A DNA stretch of 64,000 nucleotides from Zanthoxylum bungeanum (taxonomy: Eukaryota; Streptophyta; Magnoliopsida; Sapindales; Rutaceae), in assembly GCA_019454045.1 (NCBI GenBank), contig SKCR01031870.1, forward strand, positions 1 to 64,000, in the 5' to 3' direction. Within the stretch, counting starts at the first letter, position 1; each line of letters opens with the position of its first letter. The notes under the pieces were generated by a model. It did not search any database, was not told the DNA's origin, and worked only from the letters and a program-made list of their open reading frames with translations. The position numbers were made by a program, and so were the translations under genes. This document shows, piece after piece, positions 45,416-57,901 of the stretch.

Positions 45416-46335
45416 ATTTTAATTATCTAAGGAATTTCTGCTTAGTGATCCTTATGTAGTCTATTTGAATTTTTTTTTATAGTATTTAGTCTCCCCAAAG
45501 TAACCATTTTTGTCCATGTTCTCTTCCCTACTGACATACTTTAGAGCAGCATGTTTCTCTTACTATTGGTATTAAGGATGAGTAAAATCGATTTCAATTC
45601 TGATTCTATATGGAATTAAAATCGATTTCAATAATCCTAAAAGATTAGTTATTATTAGGAACCCAACTTACCTTTGTTAAATTGTATAAGATGTTTACTG
45701 AAAATTGTTTTGATGCTCCTATTGATAGAAATGAGTGCTTTAGGCCAAAGAAAAAGGAGGGCACTCAAATTTCATAAAGAAAACAACCATCACACACAAT
45801 TGTGGAAGGAGCATATCATATGTTGTCAGTTCTTCGCCAGCTTTAGTCTTGTATTGCACCCCTTCCTTTAATCGTTAGTTTTTCTTCAAGCAGGTAAGTG
45901 ACTAATCCAGCTACATGTTTTCGGGTTTCATAAATCCGGTTCTATAATTCAGTTCCGGTTCTAAACATTGAAGAACCGGAACCTATCGGAAAAATACTCA
46001 TTACTGACTAGTAAGAATCCAAACCTACCCTAAGATAACCGGTTCCCGTTCCATTCCGGGGTTACCCTAACTGATATAAATCAATAGTTGTTAACTTTGT
46101 TAAAGACTTACAGTTTGGCTTCAAATGCCCAAACAAAAGGACAATTTGCCTTCAAAGTTAATCAGATACTTTTAATTGATGTGCCATTTCCATTAACCAA
46201 TGCACCAAATTTAGAATCATCAACAAAACAGACAATAAACAAAACATAGTCTGCATTTTTACAGTTTTGGTAAGAATTACACAACTGGAGACAACAAAGA
46301 ATGCAAATTAAAGAATATATCTGATGTTAAAATAT
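45416..46335. other. SRLK2 3' flank, no gene
   Basis: AT-rich. 45905-46075 has AACCGG and GGTTCC words like the other hAT-derived scraps. The part next to 46335 is presumably the SRLK2 3' UTR; no polyadenylation signal can be assigned with confidence. Confidence 0.45.
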
Positions 46336-49300
46336 CTATCGAGGATTGATTATAGAAATTGTTACATTATTCAATGAACAATTTTCAGAAGTCCGACTGT
46401 TAGAATGAGATGAATTTTTCACAGTTCTACCTTTTGAAAAAGCAGGTTCTTTAGGAGAAGGTAAATTAAATAACTCATTGGTGATCATTGAGACAACATC
46501 CGACATGGTTGGTCTATCGGCTGCTTTCTCTTGAACACAGAGAAGAGCTACATGAATGTACCTCGTCATTATCGGATATGATGCTTCCTCTTGCAATACT
46601 GGATAAATCAGTTCATGAGCTCTAACATCGTTCCACAGATCCCAAGCCTGAAATACAAAAACATTCGAAATGTCAAATGAAGGATCAGCTGTAAATGCAC
46701 ATATTAGTTCTATTGACAAAAGCAGAAAGAATTTGTCACTTGCATGTCCAAGAAGGTTAAGGGAATCAGTATTGTAGATGCCTGTGTTCTTCTTGCTGCT
46801 CAATATTTCCAACATCAATACTCCAAAGCTAAAAACATCTGATTTGATGGAGAAGAGGCCTCCCATAGCATACTCAGGTGACATATAACCACTGAAATTC
46901 CATTGTTTTAACGATTATTGAACATCTTGAAAGGATATACAAAAACAGGACAAGCAAATAATATTTTATCAGAAATTGAAATTTACTTACAAAGTTCCAA
47001 CAATTCGTTTAGTCTTTCCCTGCAACTCATCACCACCAAACATTGTTGCCATACCAAAGTCAGATATTTTGGGGTTCATGTCACTATCCAAGAGAATATT
47101 ACTTGCCTTGAGATCTCGATGAATAATTCTCAATCTAGAATATTGATGAAGATATAGAAGCCCTTGAGCAATTCCTTCAATGATTTTGACACGTGTTTGC
47201 CAACCTAAAAGATTTTTTTTTGTTGGATCTGTTGCAATATTAAAATATTGTAATGATACAGGTTAAAACAAATGCTGGTGATAAAAATTGACATAGAATT
47301 GCAAGTAGTGAAATGATCAATTCTTGGTGGAAGATAAATCAAATACCAAAAAGGAAAATATCCAAGCTTTTATTAGGCATGTACTCATATATCAAAATCT
47401 TTTCGTCTTGTCGTATACAGCAACCCAATAGTCTGACAAGGTTTCTGTGTTGGAGTTTTGCTATAAGTATCAACTCATTTTTAAACTCCTTTAGTCCTTG
47501 CCCTGACTGACTTGAGAGTCGTTTAACCGCAACTTCTTGTCCATTAAGTAGCCGACCCTGGATTCACAATTCTGTCAATAGTTTGTACTGAACAGTACTT
47601 CAATTAACACAGTTGAGGTAACAAGAATTCTACCTTGTAAACAGGTCCAAAACCTCCTTCTCCAAGCTTACTTTGCATAGAGAAGTTCTCTGTAGCTGCA
47701 GATACGCTAGCCAAGCTGAATAATGGCAACCGGGAATCCTCACTCTTTCCATTTGCATCTCCATATCCTTCATAGAATTCATTTGATCTTGTTGTAATGC
47801 CAATATTTATGTCAAATAATAACAGATCCTGGTTTGTTTCCATGTTCTTTGTTTCTGTAATTGAAAATTGTGAGAAGAAATATTGTTCTGTCACACGCCT
47901 TAATCATACAAACATAAGAAAGTGATTAGGGGAAAAAAGAAAATGACCTTTCTCTTTGTATTTCCTCCTCCATCGACGAAATATATAAAAAGAAAGAAGT
48001 ACCACAGGAGGAACAACTAGTACGACCGTCCACAGTAGCTTCTTGTTTCCTACATCCAAAAACACCTATATTATCAATGAAATTCAATGGAAAGTAGATA
48101 AATTCCTAGCTTGATATTTCCAAAAAATTGGGTGATGCAAATAACTAAAATCACCCATAATTTGCGTTCGTTTCTTTGTTAGTTTGTTTGGCTCATCTTG
48201 GTTTTTAGCATTCAATTCCTGAAGCATCTAGGCTTAACTGCATGTTGATTCAATAAGCAGACTCATAGCTTTTAGGATGAAGCCTTACTACAACAAGGAA
48301 GTGATGTTTTGCAACATCAACTTCAATAATGCAATAATTGTACCTGGTTTTGAAGCTGGCACTCGAATGTAGACAGACACTCCGCTGGTGTTTCCAATGG
48401 TGTTTCTGAGATCAATCAAGTCCCCAAACCACATCAAACAGCCACTGCCTCCTCCTGTTACTTTGGAATTAGCATAAGCTCTACAAGTACAATTCTTCAT
48501 GCACTCAACCTCACATTCCTTCAGATTCATACTCTCGTTCAGCGAAACCTCAGACAACTCAGGTAGTTTAATATCATCAAGCTTTATAAACCTATCTCCA
48601 CTTGCGCAATCCGATGAATGACTTCTCGCACATGTTTTAGGCCAAGTCTGGTTTTGCTGGGATTTGAGCTTGAATCCCTCCAAACATTTACAATTAGGTG
48701 TCTGGTCGTAGCTGCAAATACTATTAGGAGCACAATTCATATGTATTTCGCATGAATGATTTGCTGCTGTGGAAAAAACTTGCCACCCAGTGCTCATCTC
48801 ATGCCATATCAGACGCTGGGTGAGTCCTAATGGATTGAGTCTTAATATCATTATGATTGGATTGCTGTAAGCTTCATAGCTGTAATAGACCTCATCCTCA
48901 TTTTGCATCATGGTTGGTTGAAAAAGATAAGTTGAATTTGAAGCAACTCCTCCAAAGGCAAATCCATTCCATGGTCCAGAACAGCTAAATATTTCAGATC
49001 CTCTGTAAATACATATTTTAGGTAAAACGTGAAGGTCAAGTCTCTGAGTAAAGTTTCCAGGGGACGGATCATCATCACTTTTCCATGAGGTTTGATAGCG
49101 TTGCAGGCCTTTCTTGAAGTCCCAGCCCAACTTCATGCCTTCTAACAGAATGTCGGATGGGTAGTCGAAGCTCTGCCACAGATAGCTTTCAGAAGCATTT
49201 CTGCTTGAATTATCCCTAATAACAAGATTTCCAGTATCTAAGAGCTGTGCCACTGTATTTTCTGCTTTTGTAGACATGTTTGAAGACCAGATAGTGCCAT

Positions 49301-49613
49301 TTGTTTGGTTGAGAAGAACAAGATTCCCATCTCTACTAATGGTTAATACCGCCTTTTGATCGAAGACAGGACTCTCTCTATTTGCAACCCACACAGCTGT
49401 TTCAGGGATCTGCTTGTACCATATTCCCAGGTACCTGTACTTTGATTTCCCAGGAGAGAAGAAGCCAAGCTCAAACCTTTCAGAAGATGAAACCAACTTT
49501 TCACCATCACGGATGAAGCTTGATGGGGTTATGGTATCAGCTGCTAATGACAACTTAATGGGCAAGAAAAAGATCAAAGAACTAAGGATGTACAAGCAAG
49601 GAACATTCTTCAT
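46336..49613 (-). CDS. SRLK2: intact G-type lectin S-receptor-like Ser/Thr protein kinase, 7 exons
   Basis: Exons: 49613-48344, 48049-47948, 47854-47634, 47557-47347, 47228-46991, 46891-46744, 46647-46336. They total 2502 nt (833 aa) and phase matches at every junction. The start is the Met before a clear signal peptide ([20 protein letters not shown]); an upstream in-frame Met at 49757 lacks one. Domains: B-lectin about 25-150, S-locus glycoprotein about 205-320, EGF-like and PAN about 285-425 with conserved Cys, TM about 430-450 ([17 protein letters not shown]), kinase about 515-785, C-terminal SRK tail ending [11 protein letters not shown]. Kinase motifs present: [24 protein letters not shown] (RD type), [14 protein letters not shown]. 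It is a plasma-membrane receptor kinase whose ligand is unknown; relatives act in self-recognition or defence. All introns are GT-AG except intron 6 (GC-AG). It is a paralogue of SRLK1. Confidence 0.93.
46648..46743 (-). other. SRLK2 intron 6: GC-AG intron of 96 nt without stops
   Basis: The exon ends in CAT, followed by GCAAGTG, and the acceptor is TTTCAG before GCTTGG. Kinase homology resumes exactly (LLGH then AWDLW). The intron is a multiple of three and has no in-frame stop, so retention would insert 32 residues in the kinase C-lobe. Confidence 0.8.
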
Positions 49614-50337
49614 TTTTAAAATTGTTGGAAAAAAAATGTGCACATGTTTTTGAGATTCGATCCATACATTTATTAAAACAAAAGTCTTGCAACATGTGTA
49701 ACAAGTCAATTTGGTGACCTCATCCTTTGGAATTTTGAAAAATGGTAGACTTTTCAAAACTTAAAAATAGCTAGAAATAAGAACACATCATTTACTTATT
49801 GACCTCATGGAGTGCCCTCTCGGTCTTGAGTTGTCTTGAATTTTATAGGGTCCTAAATAATTCTTAAAATGAGGCATCTATTAATAAATGATAAAAAAAT
49901 ATACAATTCATATTTATATATAAAAATGGAATTTCTCTCGATTCAGAAATCCTAATTTAAGACCTAATTTAGAGATCTCAACCGACTCTCACCAGAGCCA
50001 CATCTGATAAAACTTACAATTAGTTTTGTGAAGTTTCTCATCTCTACTCAACCTAACATTCTTTAGCAATATTTAAACTTTCTAGAAAAATTGTTTAGTT
50101 AATTATCATAAACTTTTAAATAATATCAAATCATTGAGGTACAAATTTTATATCACAAAATTTTAATCTACAAACGTGAAGAAATTTTAATTTATTCCAA
50201 AAAAGAGATATAAAATTCATCCAAATATAATTTGCTTATTTACTTGCAAAAAATTACTTAGTGAAACTGATGGATATCCAGTCCGATTTCTAAAATTGCG
50301 TTTTCCAAAATGAAGAACTAGCATGTGATGTAGGGTT
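49614..50337 (-). promoter_or_regulatory. SRLK2 upstream region
   Basis: Presumed 5' UTR and promoter. AT-rich, with part (49685-49810) duplicated at 45285-45415. I cannot name a specific TATA box or cis element with confidence. Confidence 0.45.
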
Positions 50338-50880
50338 GGCAAATAGACCGGATTTGGAAAAATTCATTCACAAATTCAGGTATTATTTATTAATGTTTTC
50401 AATATATTGGAAAAGCTTGATTTCTTAAACTTCGAAATGGTACTTTTATTGTGTTTTTTAAAGCCTGATTTTAAAATAAAAAACACTTAAAATGTGGTTA
50501 AATTTTTCGAAACTCAACTCATTTGTCAACCATAAGATGTGAAACTGTTTATGATCATTCTCCTCATAATGATGGTCAGAGGGTGCTAGGACTTTCTTTT
50601 TTTTTCTTTTTCTTTCCAAATTTAGATGAAGCATGCATATGTTGACTTGGAAGTTTTTGAATGGGTAAATGTTGTTTTAGTTCATATAGTTTGAACTAAT
50701 TACACAGTTGGTTCTTATATTTTTAAGTTATACAAAAGGTCTTTGTCATATATATGCTTCTAATAGAATTTATTTAATTATGATCTATAATCGATTTGTT
50801 GCACATTAGATTTGTTTTAATTTTAAGTTATTAGACAAATGTTTTTAACCTTTGAAAAATTAATTTTAATCAACCCCTAA
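50338..50880 (+). repeat. 540-bp direct duplication, copy 1
   Basis: Matches 51985-52520 over most of its length, with shared phrases such as gtttttgaatgggtaaatg, gttttagttcatatagttt and aagttatacaaaaggtc. It is noncoding. Confidence 0.75.
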
Positions 50881-51883
50881 AATAAAATAAAATCCTGCCT
50901 TGACCCTTGGTAGGAATCAATTTTAATCTCTCTCCTGATAAAGATGGCAACAGGTTGAGTATGACACGCGATGTCGATATCTGTATCCGTCCTATTCAAT
51001 GGATACAAAAACATCTCATTACATACTCCTAATTTATCCGGTCCCGTGTAGATTCTCGTTCACACAAATATTTGTATCCAACCCCGATTTTATCTATATT
51101 TAAAAAGAATATCAATGTACGTGCTCAACTCCGTCCAACAAATATTATTAGAAAATTATTTATTTATCTATCCCTAACCTACCGGCCGGCAGGCCCATCC
51201 CCGATTTTTGCTATCCCTATTTCCAAACATTAAATTAAAAATTCCAAAAACTTTTCAAAACGTTTCGGAAACGTTTTTCCAACTTTTCCGAAACGTTAGC
51301 TTAGAAAATACCCAAATCGCGTTAGGGCTCTCAATTTTGAAGATTTCAGAAATTAGAGAGTGAGAAAAGAAGAAAACCTGTGCATCACCAGCTGCTTCGC
51401 CGCATTATGCCACCACCGGGTTCGCATTCGACGACTTCGCTGCTCGACGGCAGCTGCTCCGCCTGCTGTTCGCCGCCTGTATCATCAAAGCTTCAGATGT
51501 TTTTCAATAATAATATTGTTGTTTGATCAGATTGAGTGGGTATGAAACTGTGAATCCCGGATATACAGAATTTGACTGTCATATTTTTTTATATATTTTT
51601 TTGGGTTAAATTTTCAGTTTCAATAATAATATTAATATTGTTTGTTATTTAACAGGTCGGTAACTAAAATTTAAGATTTGTTTGTATGGAGGATGCGTGT
51701 CTTAAGAAACAATCAAAAATTTCATCTGATCCGTTTAAATTTATATCGGGTAATTTATCGGTATGATTTTTTTAATTTTTAATTTTTTTCAAATGATTTT
51801 TTTCCCATGAATTATTAGTTTCTCTGCTTTGGGATAAAATCAATCCTAATTTTAAATGAGAGTTTACTCATATTAAAAATTGT

Positions 51884-51923
<40 letters not shown>

Positions 51924-51984
51924 CAATCTCTGGAGTGGGAATATATATACATAAATAGGCATCCCACTATGCTCACGGTCTAGG
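50881..51984. other. Intergenic spacer between the direct repeats
   Basis: 50935-51240 has imperfect GGATACAAA and TATCC-rich repeated words like a decayed DNA transposon end. 51360-51500 is a short CpG-rich patch with a 61-codon plus frame of unlike composition; I recognise no family in it. Confidence 0.4.
51885..51921. repeat. Poly(T) tract of 37 bp
   Basis: Uninterrupted T run. It could be the reverse-strand tail of an old retroposed sequence, but nothing recognisable adjoins it. Confidence 0.85.
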
Positions 51985-52520
51985 TTTGCAAAAGTTGATT
52001 CCCCAATTCAAATATTTTTTATTAATATTTTTAAAATATTAGAAAATTTTAATTTCTTAAATTTTAAATTAATATTTTTATTATATTTTTTTCCAGATCC
52101 AAACTTAAAATAAAAACATTTAAAATATACTTAAGTTTTTCAAATCCAACCCACTCCTATCAATTTAGTCTGCTCCAAATTCTTCACAGAATGGTAAGAT
52201 AACGATAGTCAGATGTGCCAAGACTGTCTCTGTTTTTATTTCTTTCCAGATTTGGATGATTATGAAGCATGCGTATGTTGACTTTGAAAGTTTTTGAATG
52301 GGTAAATGCTGTTTTAGTTCATATAGTTTTAACTAATTACATAGTTAGTTCTTATATTTGTAAGTTATACAAAAGGTCCTTGTCATGTATCTATTTCTAT
52401 TAGAATTTATTTAATTATGATCTATTATTGATTTGCTGCAAATTAGATTTTTTTTTTTTTAAAATTTTAAGTTATTAGACAAATATTATTTTACCTTTGA
52501 AAAATCAATTTTTTTTTGAA
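51985..52520 (+). repeat. 540-bp direct duplication, copy 2
   Basis: Diverged copy of 50338-50880. Its right end runs into the T-run of the probable SINE. Confidence 0.75.
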
Positions 52521-52725
52521 ATCGTTGGAAACCCCATCACCAAACCACCCTTTACGGGCTTAAGCAGAGCAGGTAAACTCTCAACTGTGTCTCAGACTAT
52601 TACAAGAAATGTATTCCCTGAATTCGAATCCAGGATCGCAATCCTCAGCCCTATAGAACCAAGTCACGCCCCTTGGAACTTGAAAAATCAAATTCAATAA
52701 CTGGTAAAGCAACGACATGAGTGCT
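52508..52725 (-). mobile_element. Probable tRNA-derived SINE
   Basis: Read on the minus strand, a head with a possible pol III box A (TGGTTCTATAGGG, near 52650-52665) is followed by a box-B-like GGATTCGAATTC at 52620-52631. A body then ends in GGTTTGGTGATGGGG and an A-run (plus-strand T-run near 52508). The layout and the ending match plant SINEs as I know them. The target duplication was not resolved. Confidence 0.5.
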
Positions 52726-52730
52726 TTAAG

Positions 52731-53250
52731 TAATTTTTAAAAATCTCTAGGGTCTAGTTGAGTGATTGACTCAAACTTTAGCAACTAAAGTAATATTTAT
52801 TCTTCTCGAATTTTTTCCCCCTAAAAAAAGAGAGAAGTCAAGATCAGGATGATTTTTTTATCCTACTTATATAAACAGGATTAATTCAGAATTGACAAAT
52901 CTCGGCCATCTCATCCCAATGTCATCACTAATGAGAGATCTTAGCTCTTATATACTCAGCACAACGAAGTACATTACCACTAAATCACTAGATCCTCCAA
53001 TTAGCCACAGGATTATCTTACCATTCTTTCTTCAACAACAATAATATTGAAGTCCAGTTTACCAAAATTGAGCTAAAACACCTACTAATAACATCTCTTC
53101 CTTCCAACAAGAACAATCAATTTTGCACGATTAGTACAACTATTCGATTACATTATACTCATTCAATAAAATCTTACTACATGCACATTTAAATTTATAA
53201 TAACGAGTTAAGAACTTACGCGATGTGTGGATTAATTTCGATGAAATACA
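52731..53250. other. Intergenic DNA, nothing recognised
   Basis: AT-rich, with no ORF or repeat family that I can support. Confidence 0.5.
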
Positions 53251-53258
53251 CTTTCAAC

Positions 53259-53814
53259 TAGGGGTGGCAATTTGGGTCAGGATTCGTTTATTCGTTCGAT
53301 TCGATTCGCTTTAAAGCGAATACGGGTTTGAAAAAATGGATTCGTTTAATAAATGGGTCAATTCGATTCGATTCGTTTATTAAACGAATCGAATACGAAT
53401 TTAAGCTCATTGATTCGTTTATTCGTTTAGGATTCGTTTCATTATTTTTATTTACTAGTTCTTATTATTTTCAATTAAGATTTGAGAAATTATAGTTAAT
53501 TATCATAGAAAAAGTAATATTTTCAATATTTTGTGAGGTATTTTTAGTAAATATATTAATTACATATTTTATATGTATATATTTATGAAGAATTAATGTA
53601 AATCAAGTGTGGTAGATTATTTTATTAAATAATATCATTGACTAAACGAATAAACGAATATTCGAATTCGATTCGTTTAATAAACGAATCGAATACGAAT
53701 CCTGATATTAGGATTCGTTTAATAAACGAATCGAATACGAATCCATCACATTTTGATTCGATTCGTTAAGGATTCGATACGAATTCGATTCGTTGATTCG
53801 TTTTGACACCCCTA
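53259..53814. mobile_element. hAT-type MITE, 556 bp
   Basis: Terminal inverted repeats TAGGGGTGGCAA and TTGACACCCCTA match at 11 of 12 bases. The element is flanked by perfect 8-bp duplications CTTTCAAC at 53251-53258 and 53815-53822. It has no coding capacity. Subterminal zones at both ends are dense in GATTCG and TTCGTTTA words in both orientations, a likely array of transposase-binding sites by analogy with hAT elements. Confidence 0.92.
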
Positions 53815-53822
53815 CTTTCAAC

Positions 53823-54680
53823 CATATATCTTGACACATATGACGAAACCTGCAAACAAAATATGAAATGAAAAAATATAAGAACATCAAATACAAAATT
53901 ATTTTTTCAAAAATTTTGTTTTCATTTTATAAAAACTCAAAATCTTATCATAAAATAAAGGGACATCTGATAAATTATGAAAACATTCACTAACTATCAG
54001 TCTCACAAGACAATCTACAATATGATAAGATTAAAGACATTTCACATACATCCGGCAGGAGCCCTTCATCTTTGACCATTGATATTACAAATTCTTTTAC
54101 AGATTAAGAAAAATATAACCTTAAGCAAAATCAAAATTTGCATAGTCCAAAAAAGAAAATAAACGAATTTCCAAGTTCAAGATCTTAACTTGAACCAACT
54201 ACATAAACGAACAGGCAGTTCACATATGCTCTTATCTTGAGGAAGTGATTGAAGATCCCTAAAATTTGTATGAAATGAAAAAAATTTACTATACTTTGTG
54301 CAAGTCTCCTTCCCTATGGCAGTTGCTTTAGAAGTTATAATTGTTTGATAATCTCCCGTAGCCCCTAAGCTTCTAGGATATCAATATCAAGTGATATGCT
54401 CAAAATCAGCCATAATGTTTGTAAAAGCTACCATGCATAGTCACAATCCATGTTTCTTTTTCAAATGAAGATACCTGCTATACATAATTTGGAAAAAAGT
54501 GCATATAATTAAGGATATTAGAGTGGTCCTTGTGGATGAAACAGATGGGGTACTGCCAAGTTACTTTCAAACCTCATGCCTAAGTTTGATGTTCTCCATT
54601 TTTTTTTAAAAAAAGAAAAAAGAAAATACTATCGAATAAAGAAAATAAAAACAACAAAAGAAAAGAAAAGAACAAACATA
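53823..54680. other. Intergenic DNA, nothing recognised
   Basis: AT-rich, no supported gene on either strand. An A-rich stretch lies near 54600-54670. Confidence 0.5.
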
Positions 54681-54724
54681 TGTTGTGATTCTCTGATCAC
54701 TGAGAAGTGTTTGTGAGGAAAATT
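54681..54724 (-). repeat. C-family LTR scrap, cut by E2
   Basis: 44 bp beginning tgttgtgattc that match the left end of the element C LTR (14625-14668). Homology stops where the E2 LTR begins. Confidence 0.7.
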
Positions 54725-57142
54725 TGTTGGGGTTGGTGCTCACAGCGCCAATTCCCGGTTGTATTTCCTTGTAAATACTTCTGTAAAAACAATATTATTA
54801 TGAATAATATATGCAGTTTCTTTAATATAATGAATCTTATAATATGGTAAAGACGTAAAGACCCTAGAATGATTAGTCATGATACAGTTGCAAAAGCGTC
54901 GCAACGGACATTGACAAGTATCATGACGTTGTCATTCTCAGACAGTTCCTGGTCAAGGTTTACACTGCTTGGTCAGCAAAGTAAACCCGTTGAGACCGGT
55001 ACAAGTCGTATACTGGAATATATGATTCCAATGGTTTCTCAATGAACCATAAGTCTTGGAGACTGGTATAGACCTGTAGGTGTTTTAGCGGATAAACACT
55101 GAACAACTCACCGAAGATTCTTAATGGATGGTACACCAACGTCAATAAGAATCTTCTTGGGTTGATTAGCACTTGTGATTCTTAGACTTGAGATGCCATC
55201 GTGGGCACATGAGACATCTTCTACACTTAGATGGCAGTCACGTCACCGATCTATTTAGATCAGACCTCCGCCTGTTCGTTGGGTGTAGATAGATCCTCAG
55301 TGTGTCCTATGTGTGTCAAGATAGGATCCGTCAGTTCTGTGTACCAGAGCATAGGTAGTCCATACAATTAGCAATAAGATAAATCCATGGGCCCGTGGTA
55401 AAGTTTAGAAGCTAGTTCTAAACATTCTTATGAGAATTGCTAATAGAATAGTCGACTGGATAATCCCTATAGAGATTTGACGTTTACATCTATATCTCTG
55501 GGATAAATCCGGATACCTGTGACGGAGGAATTAAACATTTGCCATGACCTCGACCTGTATGATTCAGCCAGTTTATCCGTGATCGTCATAATTTATGGGT
55601 GGATAAATTATGGACATGAAATTTGATTTCGTGACGGATACGTCTGAATCTAGAGAGTCTCAATAATGAAATAAACTCGTAGAGCACTATAGCAACATTA
55701 ATAAGCAATACTGATTGTTTATAAAGTCGTTTAAAGGTTAAACGCAAAATACACGTGTAGGGACCCGATAGTCATTTACTAGATTATTGTGTATTTACAT
55801 TTAATACTTGATTATTTTAAATACACATTAATTAAATGTCAAATTGAGATATTTGACTTATATCATAAATGAATATATGTATTTAATATTTAATGTAAAT
55901 ATAATACATATATTTGAGATATTTGTATTTAATTAATTAATTAATTATTTAATTGTTAAATGATTAATATAATTAAAATATAAATATCTTATATTTAGAT
56001 ATTAGTTTTGTAATGATTATAGTTTGCTTTATTAAAGTAAATAAATATCCATAAAGTTAGTTTAGATATTTAATTTACTTTAACCAAATGCATTTGAAAT
56101 GAATTTGAAATGAAAAATTTGGTATATGCTTGTTGATAATTTCGGCCAAGGCCATTTCCTTCACAAGTATATATTGTTTCATTTGCTTTTCATTTCATTT
56201 AACCTAATACACATTTCACAAAAGAAAAACACCATTGAAGGAACTTAAAGAAAGCTTGAGAAAGAAAGAAAATCCAAGGAAAGCTTGATTTTAGTAAGTT
56301 TTCTCCAACTTACTATTAGTAAGGAAATTGTTCCTTAGGATCTAGGCTTCAATATATGATGTCCTTAGGGTATTTCTTCTTTCTTCTTTCTTTGTGTTTT
56401 TGTTGATGGAAAGTTTGGTGAAATTGTAAAGCATGTATGGTGAAGAAAGGATGTAACTATTGTAGTTATATGTATTCTTTTATGGTTTATGAAACCATGT
56501 TGCTATTCTAGAGTTGTTGACCCACTCTTAAATGACCTAGATTTGATCTTGAGTTGTTTCATTGTGTTGAGACTTGAATTAGTTGAAAGATTGATGATTG
56601 AAACATTTGATTTAATGTAAATGGCCTAATTTGTCCAATTTGTGGAAATTGAGAAATTAGGGTTTGTAACCTATTCTAATTTTGGGGCTTTTGAAATATG
56701 TTGTGCATTTAGGTGTGTATATGATACATATAAAGTTTCATGTTGATTGGATTTCATTTGGATGAGTTTTGAAGCATGAAATGACAAGAGGCACAAAACC
56801 CCCCCAAATGGAGGCTCTCGGCCAAAAAATTAATTTTTTGATTTTTTGTTGCTTTTGGTGTTTTGATGTTTTGAACATGCTAAGTTCATCTTAGAAATGA
56901 TTTAGAATCATTCAAAATTGATTGGATCAATTTCGGACTAAAATGGACAAAATACCATATTAGGGTAATTTGGTAATTTCACTTGAATATGATTCAATTG
57001 AAATTTTATTTCATAATTTGATTATTGGAATGTTAAATAAATATGTTTATTTAATTAATCCGAGAAAAAGTTTTGAAATCCGAAAATACGATTTTCGCCG
57101 CTTCCGCTGCGTTACCGGATTCACCCGTATAAAACCCCTTCA
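54725..57142 (+). repeat. 5' LTR of E2
   Basis: 2418 bp, TGTTGGGG to CCCCTTCA. It is closer to the E2 3' LTR than to E1 (shared changes such as gaaacaccattgaagg/gaaacatcattgaagg), as expected for an independent insertion. Confidence 0.92.
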
Positions 57143-57145
57143 AAA

Positions 57146-57157
57146 TGGTATCAGAGC
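57146..57157 (+). other. Primer binding site of E2 (iMet tRNA)
   Basis: TGGTATCAGAGC three bases after the LTR. Confidence 0.9.
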
Positions 57158-57901
57158 GAGTCTGATTCTAGGCCACTTAAAATGCTTAGCCTACATTGAA
57201 TCAATGTTTAATCATGTTTTCTTGACTTTATGCATGCTTATTAGGATCTAAACCGGTTAGATTTAGGGTGTATGACACTTAGCGGAAAATCCCTGATAAT
57301 AAGGTTTTATTATAATTATGTATTTGATGCATGTTATATGGTCCGTCTCGTCAATACGGTTTATGAATATCTCTTTGTGACTACATCCGAGACCGTGCCT
57401 CTACTGTGAGGGTGTAGCCGATAAAGATTTATTTATACCGAACGTATATCAGATACTAGGTAAATTCAAGTAAAAGCGGAATTCTGAACGTGCCCTAGCT
57501 GTCAGGATTACGTGAGTAACTTGAGTTTATCATTGACGAGTTTTACCTTGGTACGTCTCCTTGTGGGCCTACCTCCGCAGCGACAACGAGAAACGGCCAG
57601 GACCGGGTGTTTAGGAGTCACTGTTGAGTGATTGACAAGTCAGTTGTCTACCTGATGAATATACGTAGGCGAGACCGTGCCTCTGCTGTGAGCTGAAATA
57701 TATTCACGGGATCCACCTTTCACTATTTATATTTAATTTAATTATTGAATATTTGTATTCTGTGTTGGGATACAGTAATGCATGATTTAGTGGGAGGGGC
57801 ATATTAGATTAAAAATCCATGATCTAGTTTATGCTTTGATATTACATGAAACTGTTTTAAATCTGCTAACCGTTTTTCGTGATCTATATGATAGATTTGC
57901 G
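57158..57901 (+). other. 5' leader of E2
   Basis: Noncoding. It repeats the two-copy GAGACCGTGCC...GCTGTGAG word seen in E1 (near 57389 and 57670). Confidence 0.65.

Noticed and set aside
49614..49757. Upstream in-frame ATG at 49757 as the SRLK2 start
   Set aside because: It adds 48 residues before the signal peptide, which would bury it; the Met at 49613 matches the family start.
51360..51545. 61-codon plus ORF in the CpG-rich patch as a coding exon
   Set aside because: Arg/Cys/Ala-rich low-complexity product, no family resemblance. It may be a 5' UTR or a transposon end.
52508..52725. Genuine tRNA gene
   Set aside because: Only box-A and box-B-like words are present without a foldable cloverleaf; a SINE fits better.
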